Assembly: GCF_001949145.1 (NCBI RefSeq)
Contig: NW_019091576.1
Span: forward strand, 135,289 to 199,288
Direction: 5' to 3'
DNA from: Acanthaster planci
Taxonomy: Eukaryota > Echinodermata > Asteroidea > Valvatida > Acanthasteridae
DNA length: 64,000 bases
Below the pieces are notes generated by a model that had not been told where the DNA came from, searched no databases, and saw only the letters and a list, made by a program, of their open reading frames with translations. Below are positions 24,723 to 37,600 of the stretch, piece by piece; position 1 is the stretch's first letter; the number at the start of each line of letters is the position of its first letter. The translations under genes and the position numbers were made by a program.

Positions 24723-25649
24723 TAACTCACCTGAGGTCCCCTGGGTAACAAGTACATGTACCTTAAAAAACATGCATTTCTGGTTGGTTTATACCGTTAG
24801 TCATGAAAGAATGATTTTTTTTCTGAACTAATGGTTTGTCAAGTAATGTCATATCAGTACATACAGTATAAAGGTACGGGACGGTAACTCCCTCCCACAA
24901 TTGAGCAATTCACTGATATCACATACATGTGTGTACACATGTACTGTAAATGAACCAAACTTTTGAACATAATACACATGTACATGTGTAATTTGTTTTT
25001 AAAACAATTCTCAAATAACACAAATTGAAGAGCTGTAAAAACCATGTACATTGATAAAGAAATATCTTTTTTCCTTAGAGTGGATATATAGATGGAATCA
25101 TCTTTCCAACTAATACATGTACATGTATATGTTGTCACATGCCAGTGCCATTGCAAAAATCAGTTCACACAACCAGTTCAATACATGTGTAGATGTGGAC
25201 CTGAAAGCGACCCACAAAAATCAAATGCATTCTATTAGGAGGATTTAGTATTTTGCAAATCCCCACATGACGAATAAATCATGATAGTGGACAAGTGGCA
25301 GAATGACAATGCTAAGCCATTTAGCCGCTTTATGACACTGCATTTACAGCAAAGAGTGCGGAGTCCTGACCTTTTTGAAACGGGCAGCACGACGTATATC
25401 TTAAATACCAAGATTCCAACGACATCTTGGAAAACCGTTGAAATGTTGAATTTTTGTGGTGGCGTTTGAACATTTTAATGAAAAAAGTTCAAATCCATTT
25501 ACAGATTTTCCTAAACTTGTCCCTTTTAGAGGTTTGACATTCTGATTGACACAATCTGGCATTCATTTTATTATAAACAATACCTGTAAACTGTACCAGT
25601 AATCTGATTTTTGGAACACTTTACTGCTCGGTCATAATAAAGGAAAAAT

Positions 25650-25905
25650 TGCCACACTTTCTTCCCCTTTGCGAAAAAGGAAATTCACAACAAATTTCAA
25701 TGGGGGAAACTTTTCACATCTTTTTACACCATTGAGCAAAATTTTCACAACTTTTTACATAAACTGTGGGAAAATTTTTTCAGTTTTTTTTTCACAAGCG
25801 GGAAAACTTTATAGGAGTGGGAAGAATTTCACATCTTTTTTCCGCAAGTGGGAAATTTGCCTGTGAATGTTAACGGGAAATTTTCTTTTCACAATTTTTC
25901 CCAGT
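25650..25905. repeat. Decayed tandem repeat (TTTTCACA / GTGGGAAA units)
   Basis: Imperfect repeats of TTTTCACAACTTTTTACA and CAAGTGGGAAA blocks, about 30-35 bp apart. The motifs are the reverse complement of those in the 1415-1595 array (CACTTGTG, GGTGTGAAAA), so the two arrays belong to one family in opposite orientations. Confidence 0.6.
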
Positions 25906-26679
25906 CATTTTCGCATGTTGAAGTTTCAATTGCAGTGTACCGGCACTGTACTTTATATACATGTACCTGTACATGTAACATTTGCAGATGCCAGTCTCTA
26001 ATTTAAGAAGGACACAAGTACCTATTTTGACATAACCTTACACATGCATGCGTGTTACTTTAAAAAGGTTCATTTAGAGCTTTCAACTTTTTGGAAGGGT
26101 TTTGCCAGCGATATTCAGCAAAATGGCACTGACAAAAACCTACTAGATTGACAGACTGTGTGGTCAGGGAATGCACACTAACAAGACCAAAATAAAATTC
26201 AATTCAAAATTCAATTTTTTTTATGAACAGGTCTGAATGTTACCAAAAATTTTAAAATGAAAAAGCTTGAAATCAGGCTTTCAACAAAAAACTGGCGACT
26301 GTGATATAATATGCACGCATATGTTTGTTTACTAGACTTGACAGAAGGAATGTGTACTGAATTTCATGGCATTAAATGTTTGGGGTTTCATCTAGTTCAA
26401 TTTCTACAGATGCAAATATCTTGGTTGCTCTCAGAAGAAATGAAAAAAAAAATGCAATCACTAATGGACGAGCAATCAGTAAGACCTGGTGCTTTGCCTG
26501 GGTGAACACAAACGACTGAAGCAATCAAATGATGGATGTGCACGGCTGCCAATTTATTTGGCTGAATGAACATCAAAATTATGATGTACCCGTACATCGC
26601 CAGCACAGTCCTGTGTTGAAGGAGAAAAAAATGAAATTGTAATGCTTGCATTGTTCAGTCAAGATTCTTACAAAACAAT

Positions 26680-27080
26680 GTAGCAGCATACATACATGTA
26701 CATGTACATGTACCGGTATGTACATGTATGTACATGCACATACATACCACACATGCAAACATGCACTTGAATGTGTTTTACACCTACCAGTACATGTACA
26801 CTCAAATCAAGCAACTGGCAGAAGAATGAAGACTCACATATACAGTGCATGTGCCAAGTACGGTACAGTATGTAATATTGGGGTGAATCCTGATAAAAAA
26901 TCCTAAAATCAGGAAAAATCCTGACAAACCTCTGCCTTGGCTAATATGAATATTATTTTTCCAAAGGCAGGGGCATGCAAACTGACTGGTGCACATGTAC
27001 AGGTCTGCACTACCGTAGTACATGTACCGATACATGTACGTGTACATACCGGTATACGTGTACATGTACCAGTACACTGT
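26680..27080. repeat. TACATG/TACCGG palindromic simple-repeat clusters
   Basis: Two blocks, about 26690-26810 and 26990-27080, made of TACATGTACATGTACCGG-like words, separated by non-repetitive DNA. Confidence 0.85.
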
Positions 27081-27509
27081 ATATGTGCATCTCAAACATG
27101 CAACTAAACCTGTCCATGTATGAACCAGGTACCAATACTAAGAACTGTGCACCACAGCTACCAGTATATGAAAATTCAGGATGATCAGTTCCTAGGAAAA
27201 TTGCTTAGGGATTCAATACTAGAGGAGTCTGCTTATGGTACATGTATACATGTACAAGAGTAAATTTTGAAATGTTTACATGTACACTGTGCCGCTGGTA
27301 ACTTGAAAGAATTTTTTTCTTTGGGTAGTATACATGTACATGTAATACTGTTTCAAACAAACCTACATGTACCGGTACTCTCACCAAAAAAAACACAGAA
27401 CTTCTCAAAACACTTAATCTATTTAAAGTGACCAAACATGCTCACTGGAAATTGGAATACATGTACCAGTAAAGAACTACCGGTAATGTACATGCGCACT
27501 AGAACAGTC

Positions 27510-28550
27510 ACATAAATCTAGGTACAGTACATGTACGTGTCACGCTCATACCGGCAGCACAAATGACTTCAGTATGTACATGTTTGTACAATTTACAAAG
27601 CACATTTCCAACACCGCCCACGACCCACATTGCAAACATACATGCACATGTACCAGTGCTCGTATATATCCATGGTGCCCGTACATACTGGACATGTACA
27701 TGTACAACATCTACTGGCAGACGTCAAGAATGTGTTCTTTATACAATGCCTACGGGTATGGTGACAAGTCCCTCTGGAGTTGAGCAAATGGGACGCAAAC
27801 AAATGTACATAAAACTGTACTGGTACCCGCACATTGGACCTTACATGTACATCTTCTATCCTGTAACCTGCATCCATGTTAGATCAACCCAAACCAATTG
27901 CGTACTTGCGCCCATATACTGGTGCATAAACATGTACATGTACATGTAGGTGCCGGTGTGTACAATGTAAGTACATTGTATTGGCCCACTAGGTTCAATT
28001 TTTTTTTTTTTTGGTGCGATTATCTCAATCAATCATTCTCACTTTTTTTTTTAAACAAAGCACACTATCCATTTATTAATAATTGCTGGTGTAAACAAAA
28101 TACAAGTAAACTCAATCCTTTCCCACCCAAAGATTGCTTCATACCGGTACTCCTATATTATGAAACTTACTGGTACATGTACATGTATGTACAGTACATG
28201 TATGTTGCACATGTACATGTATATATGTACATACCAGTACATGTCATAGTGTACAGTACGCATATACTCTACGTGAAAAACAGTAAACTGGAAGCAAATA
28301 ACACAGATTTGCTAAGATAAATGTACATGTATGTACAGGGGGGTATTTAATCAGCGTTAATGATACCGGTAGCAGTACATGTACACTGTACACATGTACA
28401 CATGCACGTCTGCAAATATACCGGTATGTACGGTACAATGTTGACAATGTGTTGTACAAGTAGGCAATGATTGCAACACATGTACATGTACACATGTGAA
28501 TCAACATGTCGGTACATATGGTACATGTATGTATGTACATTCATGTATGT
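27510..28550. repeat. Extended zone of TACATG/TACCGG palindromic repeats
   Basis: About 1 kb in which TACATG, TACCGG, TACTGG and TACCAG words recur every few tens of bases, with a T-rich interruption near 28005. It is the densest zone in the window. Confidence 0.85.
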
Positions 28551-29559
28551 TTATGACTGTAGATTGACATTCTTCCAAATGTTGCAATAACTACAGTAGG
28601 GCAAGTATGGGTGCAGTGGCAGACACAAAAAGTGCTTTGACATCATTGGCTTTTCTTCTGTCCTTGGTCAACATCAGCTTAACTGTCATGAATGTGCCAA
28701 GTGTCATCCAATATCATTGGACAAATGAGGTTTCAGTACAAATGTACAGTACACAACTGCAGTTTGCCAGAATACTCTTCTGAACATTTTACATAATACT
28801 GCATTCTTCAAAGGCTCCATGCAATGGGGAAATGAAACCTTACACTCCATTAATTGTTCTCAAGCTCGGGTTCTTCGAACAAATTTGTCAGTGTAGCCTG
28901 CTGCCCTTTATTACAGAAATCGCCAACCAGGCAAAATGCAAGGCCACCACATCAAAAATGTACAGGTACACTACAGTATGATCTCAGTAATTGACTAAGC
29001 ACTGTCAATCTCAGGTGCAACTTGCACCAATAGGGTACTTCTACATGTACACTTCGTTTTATGCACACTGTGACTTTTACTATAACTCACATTGTGTACA
29101 TGTATACAGGAAGGCCTCCAGAGTGTTTAATAAGGGGATAATTTCATTTGTCTGTGTAGGAAAAAACATGGTCAACACTTTGCAGTCCCTTTTATCTGAC
29201 ATAGCACCTGTACATGTACATGTGCCCAGGCAGGGACCCCAAGATGGGAAGTTTATCTAGGCAGATCAGAACTGAGTTATGGGGACATTTTCTCTGTCCC
29301 AACATTCTTGTCCTCAAAATCGGTGTGATGAGACTGTGGAACACATACCCCAGGTTTTTCACGTAACGTACATGTAACATGACAGGCAAAAGTATGTCAG
29401 GAAGTGTACACGTACATGCATCCATGTAGGCACGTGCATTTTCAATTCTGTGCATTTCTATTGGCAAGTTCGTGTACTCCAGAATGTTAACGGTAAGAGA
29501 CTTCGAAGGCACATGCATTTTTGACCTTCAAATATCATGTGACTGAAATCCGCTGTCCC

Positions 29560-29720
29560 TACAGCTACCGGTATGAACAAGCATGGGTCTACATGTACCC
29601 AGTATGTACATGTACATGTACCCAGTATGTACATGCAGGCAGGCAGGCAGTTCAGGTGATTTTTTAAAGGAAAGAAAATACACTTACAAAATACACTACA
29701 TGTACATGTACAGTATATGA
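29560..29720. repeat. Palindromic repeat cluster with short (CAGG)n
   Basis: ACATGTACCCAGTATGTACATG is duplicated head to tail near 29591-29635, followed by GCAGGCAGGCAGGCAG at about 29636-29651 and another ACATGTACATGTAC near 29698. Confidence 0.85.
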
Positions 29721-30179
29721 TAGAGCAGGACCTCATCAAAAGAATCCTTTTGGAATTTTTCAAATACGACATTGCATTGAGGAGTTACAGGCAATTATAT
29801 GTCATAAAATGAGGGCAAAATTTAGCCAAGAGGTCAAAGGTCATCTCCTATTTTCTTTATTACTGTTTTGGCATCATTGAGATGACTGCATGAATGAAGA
29901 TTTTTTTTTTTATCCATATTCCATGGTATCAGCCTTGATGAATATCTAGTATTAAAGCTTTAGTATTAAATATGTACATGTACCGTATATGTACAGTACA
30001 GTACACGTGTACATGTGTACACACCAGCCGGGCCGAGCTTTGTGCATGTGCACACGTATAGGTTGGGAAGTGCAAAGCTTTTTAATGCTCGGACCCAAAA
30101 CTACCCCATAAAGAACGGCATTTTGCTGAAAAACCTCAAATCAAATTACATTCATATTTAGAATCATAAATCTGTAGGT

Positions 30180-30560
30180 GATACTTATTATACACACTAG
30201 AGTGCTTTCTGATTTGTCAGTTCAAAATCCAATTGATGACGATTTGAAAAATGTTATTGGCTCGATGGTGTTGACAGCATCAGTCGATTGTCAGGCGCTA
30301 AAGCCGATATAAACCGAAGGTCTCCTTCTCTCCAATGATGACGTATTCTAAGGGATTGGTCCTATAGAAACCTAGCGATTTTCGACTGAAAGTCACCGAC
30401 CTAAAAGCGTGAGTTTGCGAAGTTTCCTGAAAGTGCTTGCCAACCGCTGTGTGTGGAGCGGAAGTAGCGCCCGTCACAGGAATTGTACAGCAAAGAGTGC
30501 GTCGCGTGTGTAAATGAACGAGAGCTCAAGTTTTGGCAACGGAAGTGCTCGTGTGGGTGA
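30180..30560. promoter_or_regulatory. CpG-rich, repeat-poor patch in GRK intron 2
   Basis: CpG is frequent here compared with the flanking intron (CGATTTTCGACTG, GCGTCGCGTGTG, GGAGCGGAAGTAGCGCCCG). The patch contains CCAAT in both directions and a CRE-like GATGACGTAT near 30338. It could be an alternative promoter or enhancer. This is motif evidence only. Confidence 0.3.
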
Positions 30561-31089
30561 ACTGCCCATGTACGGTACATGTACATGTGCATGTATGTAC
30601 ATGTATGATATAGTACTTCCTCAAATGATGCATCATGTACAACATTTGTACACGTGCCAGAAAATGTGTAAAATGTATTTTTGAGTGGCATCCTTTCCTA
30701 CATGTACATGTATTTTGTTCACTTACATTACAACCCTAAAATCTTGAAACTGAGGTTTAAAAATAAAATGTATACAGTGTATATCACAATTAAAAATGAA
30801 ACAGTAAACGTGTGTCCACTCAATGTACACGTCTCCCTTATTTTTTAACTGCTTTTCTCTTACAGCAACAATTTCCATTTATAAGGTCTTTGTTGTTATT
30901 ATGTGGCCTCACCTATACCGCTATGTACATAATAGCATGTGAAAACACATTAAAGTGGGTGGAATATTCAGTCTTTATCATTATCATTGATAATTTCTGA
31001 AAATGACACCAAGGATTCCTCAGAAGTGCCCCAGGCACTGTAGCTTGCAAGCCTGAAAAAACCTGTAGAGAGGAGATAATGAGAAGCAG

Positions 31090-31230
31090 TTACAGTTTTA
31101 GAGGTGGGAGGAAAACCCCAGAGGAATATTCTGGGTAAAACCCACGGAGTCAAGTAGGGGCTGAAAACCCAATCCACATGTGGATTCGAATCCGAGACCA
31201 CACAGGTGGAAGGTGAGGAAAGAACCAGGA
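31090..31230 (-). mobile_element. tRNA-derived SINE fragment (minus strand)
   Basis: On the minus strand a B-box sequence GGATTCGAATCC (31193-31182) is followed by a body in which the motif AAAACCCACGGAGTC (plus-strand reading) and GGAGGAAAACCCC occur. This is the same body core, reverse complemented, as in the SINE at 52640-52900 (TTTTCTCCGGGTACTCCGG, TTTCCTCC). The ends are approximate. Confidence 0.65.
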
Positions 31231-31874
31231 CATCAACCTGTCTTGGTGCACTTACATACTGTACACATGTATGTACGGTACACTCTCACCAAATGACGTT
31301 AATGTACATGTACACGTACCGGGTACATGAACATGTACCAAATGAATGTGAAGAAGCACTGCACTGTTTGCAATCCAAACAAACTCACTGGAATGATCTC
31401 AATATATGACAAATAACAGCATGAGACTTGTTTAAAAGTTTCGGCCCAACGGAAAATCTACAAATGTAGGTCGATGTTATATCAGCTTTCCATCCATCCC
31501 AATAATCCCTGTAGTACTCTGGTGTTCCCTAATTACACACAAATGTCAGTTGCGCATCCTCCCGTCACTGTGGCTGCACAGTCAAGCTGACCCACGAGTT
31601 CAAAATTCTCAGCAGCAGTCAGCATAGCTGGCATAGCGTGAGGGCTTCCATTCAGTCCCACTGTACACACCAGAGGTCACGTTATTGGGGCAATGGGAAC
31701 ATTAAAAGAATGGACTGGGAGGGGAAGGGGGTCTAAAGGTCTCTCTGTGACATCTCCTGAATAGCTGCCCTGCTGCATGACGTCACTACACACATTACAC
31801 TTGCATGACGTCAGTTCACCAGTGGTGTACATGTACCATTTGCCAGTTGTTGCTGATACATGTTCGTAGCAATG

Positions 31875-31933
31875 TTAACCCTAACCCTCCTCAATCCTCC
31901 ATCAGGTGAAGGATTCAGGAGGGTTAGGGTTAA
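31875..31933. repeat. Foldback with CCCTAA-containing arms
   Basis: The 24-bp arms begin TTAACCCTAACCCTCCT and match at 23 of 24 positions (31875-31898 against 31910-31933), with an 11-nt loop. The arms contain two and a half telomere-like CCCTAA units, but the perfect inverted symmetry makes it a hairpin or foldback element rather than a telomeric array. Confidence 0.85.
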
Positions 31934-33161
31934 AGAATGATACAGTGTAACACATATGCATGAAGTACATGTACAAAATGGCAAACTGACCTACATACAC
32001 TGTGTATGTTGTATATCTCAGCCGGTTGGAAACTACAAATGCACAGGTACCGTACATGTACAGTGTACAATGCATAGTACACTTACATGTACCGGGTACC
32101 AAAATACCATGGCTCAGTTAACTGTATGACCACATACTGGTATCATATGAAATTTCATTTTAAAGCTTTCTACATGTACATTGCTCTGAATAGCATATTT
32201 TTCAAACAAATTTATTTAAATTGGAAAAACCATGAATTTTAAATCTATCCTCTACAGTTATAATCGTGGAAGATGCTTGTACATGTAAATGTATCGGTAC
32301 ATGTACATGTAGATTTCACTGGACCGGAAAACAAGAACTTAAGTTAATTACTCATCAATTTTCTTAACTGCTTGTCTACAACTGTATTTAAGTGAGGACA
32401 TGCATGAAATCAAAATTCTACATGTACTTCTTGTTTCATTATTTCCAAAAATTAGAGAATTAAATGTAATTGAAAAGGTAAGATGAAAACTGACAAACTA
32501 AGGATCTCATACCAGATTGTAACAAAGGCACTTGTCAATGAACACACAAATTATTCAAAATTCTAACAACTGCAGAGTCCACTGCAATTACCGGCCGGTA
32601 AAACGGCAGGTGCAAATAAACTGGCAATCAATATCAACCATGAACTGTACATGTAATCATGTACATGCATGTACAGGTATAGCATACAATGTATGCAGTG
32701 TTTGATCTGCCGCACAGCAAATCCATGTGTAAAACTTCATGGATTATACATGCAGGTTCCCTGCATGAACACAGGAGGGCGCTTTGTCACCCAGCAACAA
32801 CATCCCTTGGGCAGATACACCGTTCGAAACAGAGCATCCACAACAGATTGAATGAATGTGCACACACCCATCACGTCTGAGTCATTCAAACACTCTACTC
32901 TGCATGTATGTCCATGTACATACTGGTAAATGTCCTACACATGCGATGACTTCAACTCGACCCTGTATGATGACCCAAACAACTTGGTTGCCTGAACTTG
33001 GTTAAAAATGCTTCAAACCTTATAATCCATTGGAATGTTTTGCAATCATCGTGAGCAATAAGACCAAATAACCCTACATCCCGAGTTAATCTTGTCTATA
33101 TGTATCTCCATTTCTTGTACAACTGTCCACCTGTCACATCTCTACACCCTCCCACACACTA

Positions 33162-33362
<201 letters not shown>

Positions 33363-34053
33363 TTATTTTCCTTCGGATTTCCAGGGATGCCAAGTTTTAA
33401 AAAAGAGTTTTACAAGTGCATACTGTACATGCAGTATGTAAAGCCAACATTTTTACTGATTGGACTACGAACATTATAAAATATGGTAGGGTTTGCAAAA
33501 TCAATATTCTTGGGGAAAAAAAGTCAGCTTGCGTTTACATACACATGTACACGTACGATTAAATTAATAATAACATACTGCTAAAGTGTCCAAGATCAGC
33601 AATGAAAGAATAACTGGTTATTCAAGTACAGTCCATGTACAGATACTTTTAACAAGAGACCAGTATCAATCTACAATACATGCTTTTTTTCCGATTTACT
33701 CAAATGTTGCATTTAGGGAAACCATTTTTTAAATTTCTACCAAATACTAAGACTCCCATTTTGGGCAGAACAAAATTGCAGGTTTAGCGCACTCATAATC
33801 AAACTGTTTTTTTTTCAATGCTGACCTAACGTGCCATAAGACTGGTACATGTATGTATGTCTAGACTTCAAAGCTAAGTCCTCAATGCCAAGTCAAGATT
33901 ACAGTAAGTTACAGGATAAATTGCTCCTAAACTGCTTTCCAACCTTACATGTACATTGGTTAGAAATGAGTATACAAGTACAATGGTCATTTACCCTTAG
34001 AAGCTTATAAATATATGAAATAAATATTTGGGGGGGGGTTTAAATATGCATTT

Positions 34054-34116
34054 AAAACCGGCTCAGGAGAATGGATGTGGCTTGCTTAACAGCATTCATT
34101 CTCTTGAGCCAGTCTT
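34054..34116. repeat. Short foldback element
   Basis: AAAACCGGCTCAGGAGAATG and, about 15 nt beyond, the inverted counterpart CATTCTCTTGAGCCAGTCTT form arms of roughly 24 bp with several mismatches. It could fold into a hairpin in RNA from either strand. Confidence 0.65.
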
Positions 34117-34269
34117 AACGTTTAAGACCGACTAAGCACATGTTCATTCCCATTCATAAATAACATTTTAATAGTGCGTTAGTCAGAGTCAAAAGAAGTC
34201 CATGTACAATAAATTTCCAAGGACTTTGTTAATTTGTTTCAATTTTCCCAACACCCCCATCCATTTCAT

Positions 34270-34720
34270 GGTATATTCCTTGTGCAAGAAGTCCAGAAGA
34301 ATCTCCTTATATGGCCTTGGCGTGTGTGTGGACAGTTCTGAGTGCTGAGTGCTACGGCGCACATAGACTCTTGATCAATAGGGATGGATTAAACTGTCTT
34401 GTATTTGGGTGCCAGAGCATTTTTCATACAGCGAGCACTTTCAAATCTCAGCAGGCATTATTCAATGTTAATACACAATCACATTGTGCATTGTTGAATA
34501 GAAAAAATTGTCTGAGGTATTTATGAATCATGTCTTAAGCACAGAACACTTGTCGTGCAACACTGGAAATGTGGCTCCATGTGTGTGGCATTCGACATCT
34601 TAATGCAAACCAGTAAAATGACAGTGTATTTCAGCTGGGCTAGTCACATTGAATTACAGTGAATGTGATTAAATTGCCCACAAGATGCATGTGAGGTCTT
34701 ATCACTCATTATTAATTTAC
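34270..34720. promoter_or_regulatory. Repeat-poor patch with a perfect CArG box
   Basis: CCTTATATGG at 34305-34314 fits the serum-response-factor consensus CC(A/T)6GG exactly. The surrounding 450 bp lack the simple repeats that fill the rest of the intron. This is a candidate enhancer from motif content only. Confidence 0.25.
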
Positions 34721-37069
34721 AAAAACCCAAAAATATATTGGCAAATACGGGTAGTAAATTGATTGGAGGTTGACATGAGAGAGTAATGATGGGAAAAACT
34801 TTTGTTTCACCACTCAACAATTAACTAAAATGTAAACTGAAAAGAAATCGGTAGTTATGCACACGTACACACTGAAGATGTACAGTACTTACATGTACAC
34901 AGTGTACTAGTACATGTACATGCTTGGGAACAAATGTACAATAAATTTTTGACAAATTGTCACAAAGTTAATAATCGTTGCTACAAAAGAGTCAGTTCAA
35001 ATAAATTGGGGCACACATGCCTTTTTGCATGTGTTTCTCAAAAGAGGGTAATGTTACATGGTATGGTTCATACTGTGCAAAAACAGCTCTCTAAATAAGA
35101 CAGCCTACTGGTAAGAAAAAGATCACATACATTGTACGGTATCGATCATTACATTTGACATATTACATGTACGTTTAGAAACTTCTACACATGTACAATG
35201 TACATTAGAAATATCACACTGGTCTCAACTGCAATGTACACAAAACATGTAGGCATTGGTGGTACTACTTACAGCATGTATGCAATGTTGAAGCCTATTA
35301 CATGCACATGTACAGGTAAATGTAACTCTTGCTTAGCTTTATGGAACCATTCTCCCGGTACATACATGTACAATGTGCATGTATTACTGATAATAATGTG
35401 ACACAATGCTAGCATGAAAGGGAGACATCGTAAATCACGGGCACTGTTGCTGAGTGTTATTAAAAATGCATCCCCAGTAGACCTCAAGTACTAACTGTCG
35501 CCGCCTCCAACACCCGCCAGAGCTCCGCACTCATAACCGGAGCGCAATTAAATATGAAGTGGCAGTCGCACATCAGCTACTCGCATTTGTGCTGTGGGGA
35601 ATGCACCAACACGACCGAACCATATTGGATCAGGTCAAGCCGGCCCAGGTACAAAATGGAATTCACACAAGCATCCTGTTGTTGAACTGGCCTGGACAGG
35701 GAAGGGGGGAGGGAGGAGAAGCAGAAAGGGTACAAGATGGGGGGAGGGGAGAGACGGGGAGGTGGATGAACCAGGGATGAACTAAGTTGGCTGTTAAGCA
35801 GTTTTTAGTTTTGACAGTGTCAACAATGCAGAGACGACCCATTGGTAAGGATGCATTTTTTCCACAGGTCACTGGCCTCCTGTAATAATTTCATTAAACA
35901 TTGCAATGCAAATAAATGAGACGAACCACTTGTGAGTGCGATTACTTTGACTGGAAGATACATTTTATTTGGAACAGGTAAACATCACAAATATGGACGC
36001 TCAAGCTACATCTAGCCAATTTTATAAAACATGTTTTACAGTAACTTTAGATTTTTAGGTACACTGTACAAATGTGCAAGGAGGTTCAATATGAAGAAAC
36101 TCTGACACATGAACAGAAGATTCTGCACACGTACACTGTTTTTTTGACAAACTGCACTGCATTAAAAAAAAATCACCTTATCTGAGAAAAAATTCGCATG
36201 AGTTCATTCTGTGACAGTCCGAGGCCGGACCAGAGAGAGAAATTTGCCACGATGATGGAAAACAGTAGAGCAGCCAAGTTCAATAACGGTCCATTTCAGT
36301 CTGAGGACCTCAAGAACTAGACATTGTGCGTGAACAAAACCGATGAAACGTATGTCACTTCCAATGCGGTAGACTCAGGGGGAAAGCTTGACGACTGAAC
36401 CTGTCACCGGCCCCTGCGAATATACACTGCCAAATCATGTTTATGCATCCTCGGGCGGCAAACTGGTGAATTTGGACTTGCAATGCAAGCTCGATAAGCG
36501 CATGTGCAATGTACATGTAGGGACCCAAGGTCAGTTTATCAAACCATGGTACCGGTACATGTACATGTACAAGCTGAGCACTGAATGAGAATGCATCAAT
36601 CTAGAATTCCATTCAGAAATTATGCTTAGAGAAGTGATTTCCAATGATTTGTGATAATTTACAAGTACTGGCACATTCTTCAACTGAAAACTTGCCAGGA
36701 ACAAGATCTCGCAATTCTTACAGTATTTCCACACGAAATCCCAAATTCAACACACTTCCTCCACAGGTTGCAGAGAGCTGTGGTTGAAGTCGTGTGTTAT
36801 GAACATACTTTACTTTGAGTTACCCTCTTGTACAAGAAAAAGATGTTCCATACATGGCATGCACTGCATAAAGAACAGCCTACTGGATGGCATCAAACTA
36901 AATGAAGTCCAATGAGGATATTTTTTTAGGTTAATGAGATACATGTACCAGTAACATGTACAGTTCGAACATTACAGGTACACGTATATGTGTACATTGT
37001 ACTTAAAGGACCACCTTCAAACTTTGCAATAGGTAGTGGCTACTACATGCAAGTTTGGGGGGAAAAACA

Positions 37070-37600
37070 GACATTACATGCACCTGTGCAGTGTGCTACA
37101 GCTGCGTTGCTCATGTGTACGTATGTCCTGTACCCAGGACCTTGTACGAACACATTTACGCAGTACATGTATAGGACATAATAGGCAGCACAGCTGCTCT
37201 ACGTGTGCATGTTTACATTGTACCGGTACATGTGCACCTGTATGCACGTAATTATAGCCCTCCATGTACATGTACTGTACATACATGTACATACAAATGT
37301 AATATCAGAAATTTTCTGAAAATGAAAAGAAAGTACTGTCACTTCTGGGAAAAAAATACAAATTTAACATGTTGACATTTCAACCTTCTCACATTTGCTA
37401 CAAATGACAGATGCTAAGTGATGCCCCGTACAAGCATGGATCTATACAACTATTGCAGACAAGTGTACATGCAAGGTATACATGTGCATGTACTTACTGG
37501 TACAGTATGTGCGATCTTACCGCTGCTCAGCAGTAATTTATCGCATGCACAGTGCTGCACACAGGTGTACATGTACGTACATGTATGTGTACACGTAGGG
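37070..37600. repeat. TACATG-type palindromic repeats, two clusters
   Basis: Words such as GTACCGGTACATGTGCAC, CATGTACATGTACTGTACATAC and ACATGTACGTACATG occur at about 37210-37290 and 37460-37600. Confidence 0.8.

Noticed and set aside
27510-28550. CRISPR-like array
   Set aside because: The repeats are short, irregularly spaced palindromes without unique spacers of constant length, in a eukaryotic intron.
31875-31933. Interstitial telomere array
   Set aside because: Only about two CCCTAA units per arm in inverted orientation; it is a hairpin, not a tandem array.
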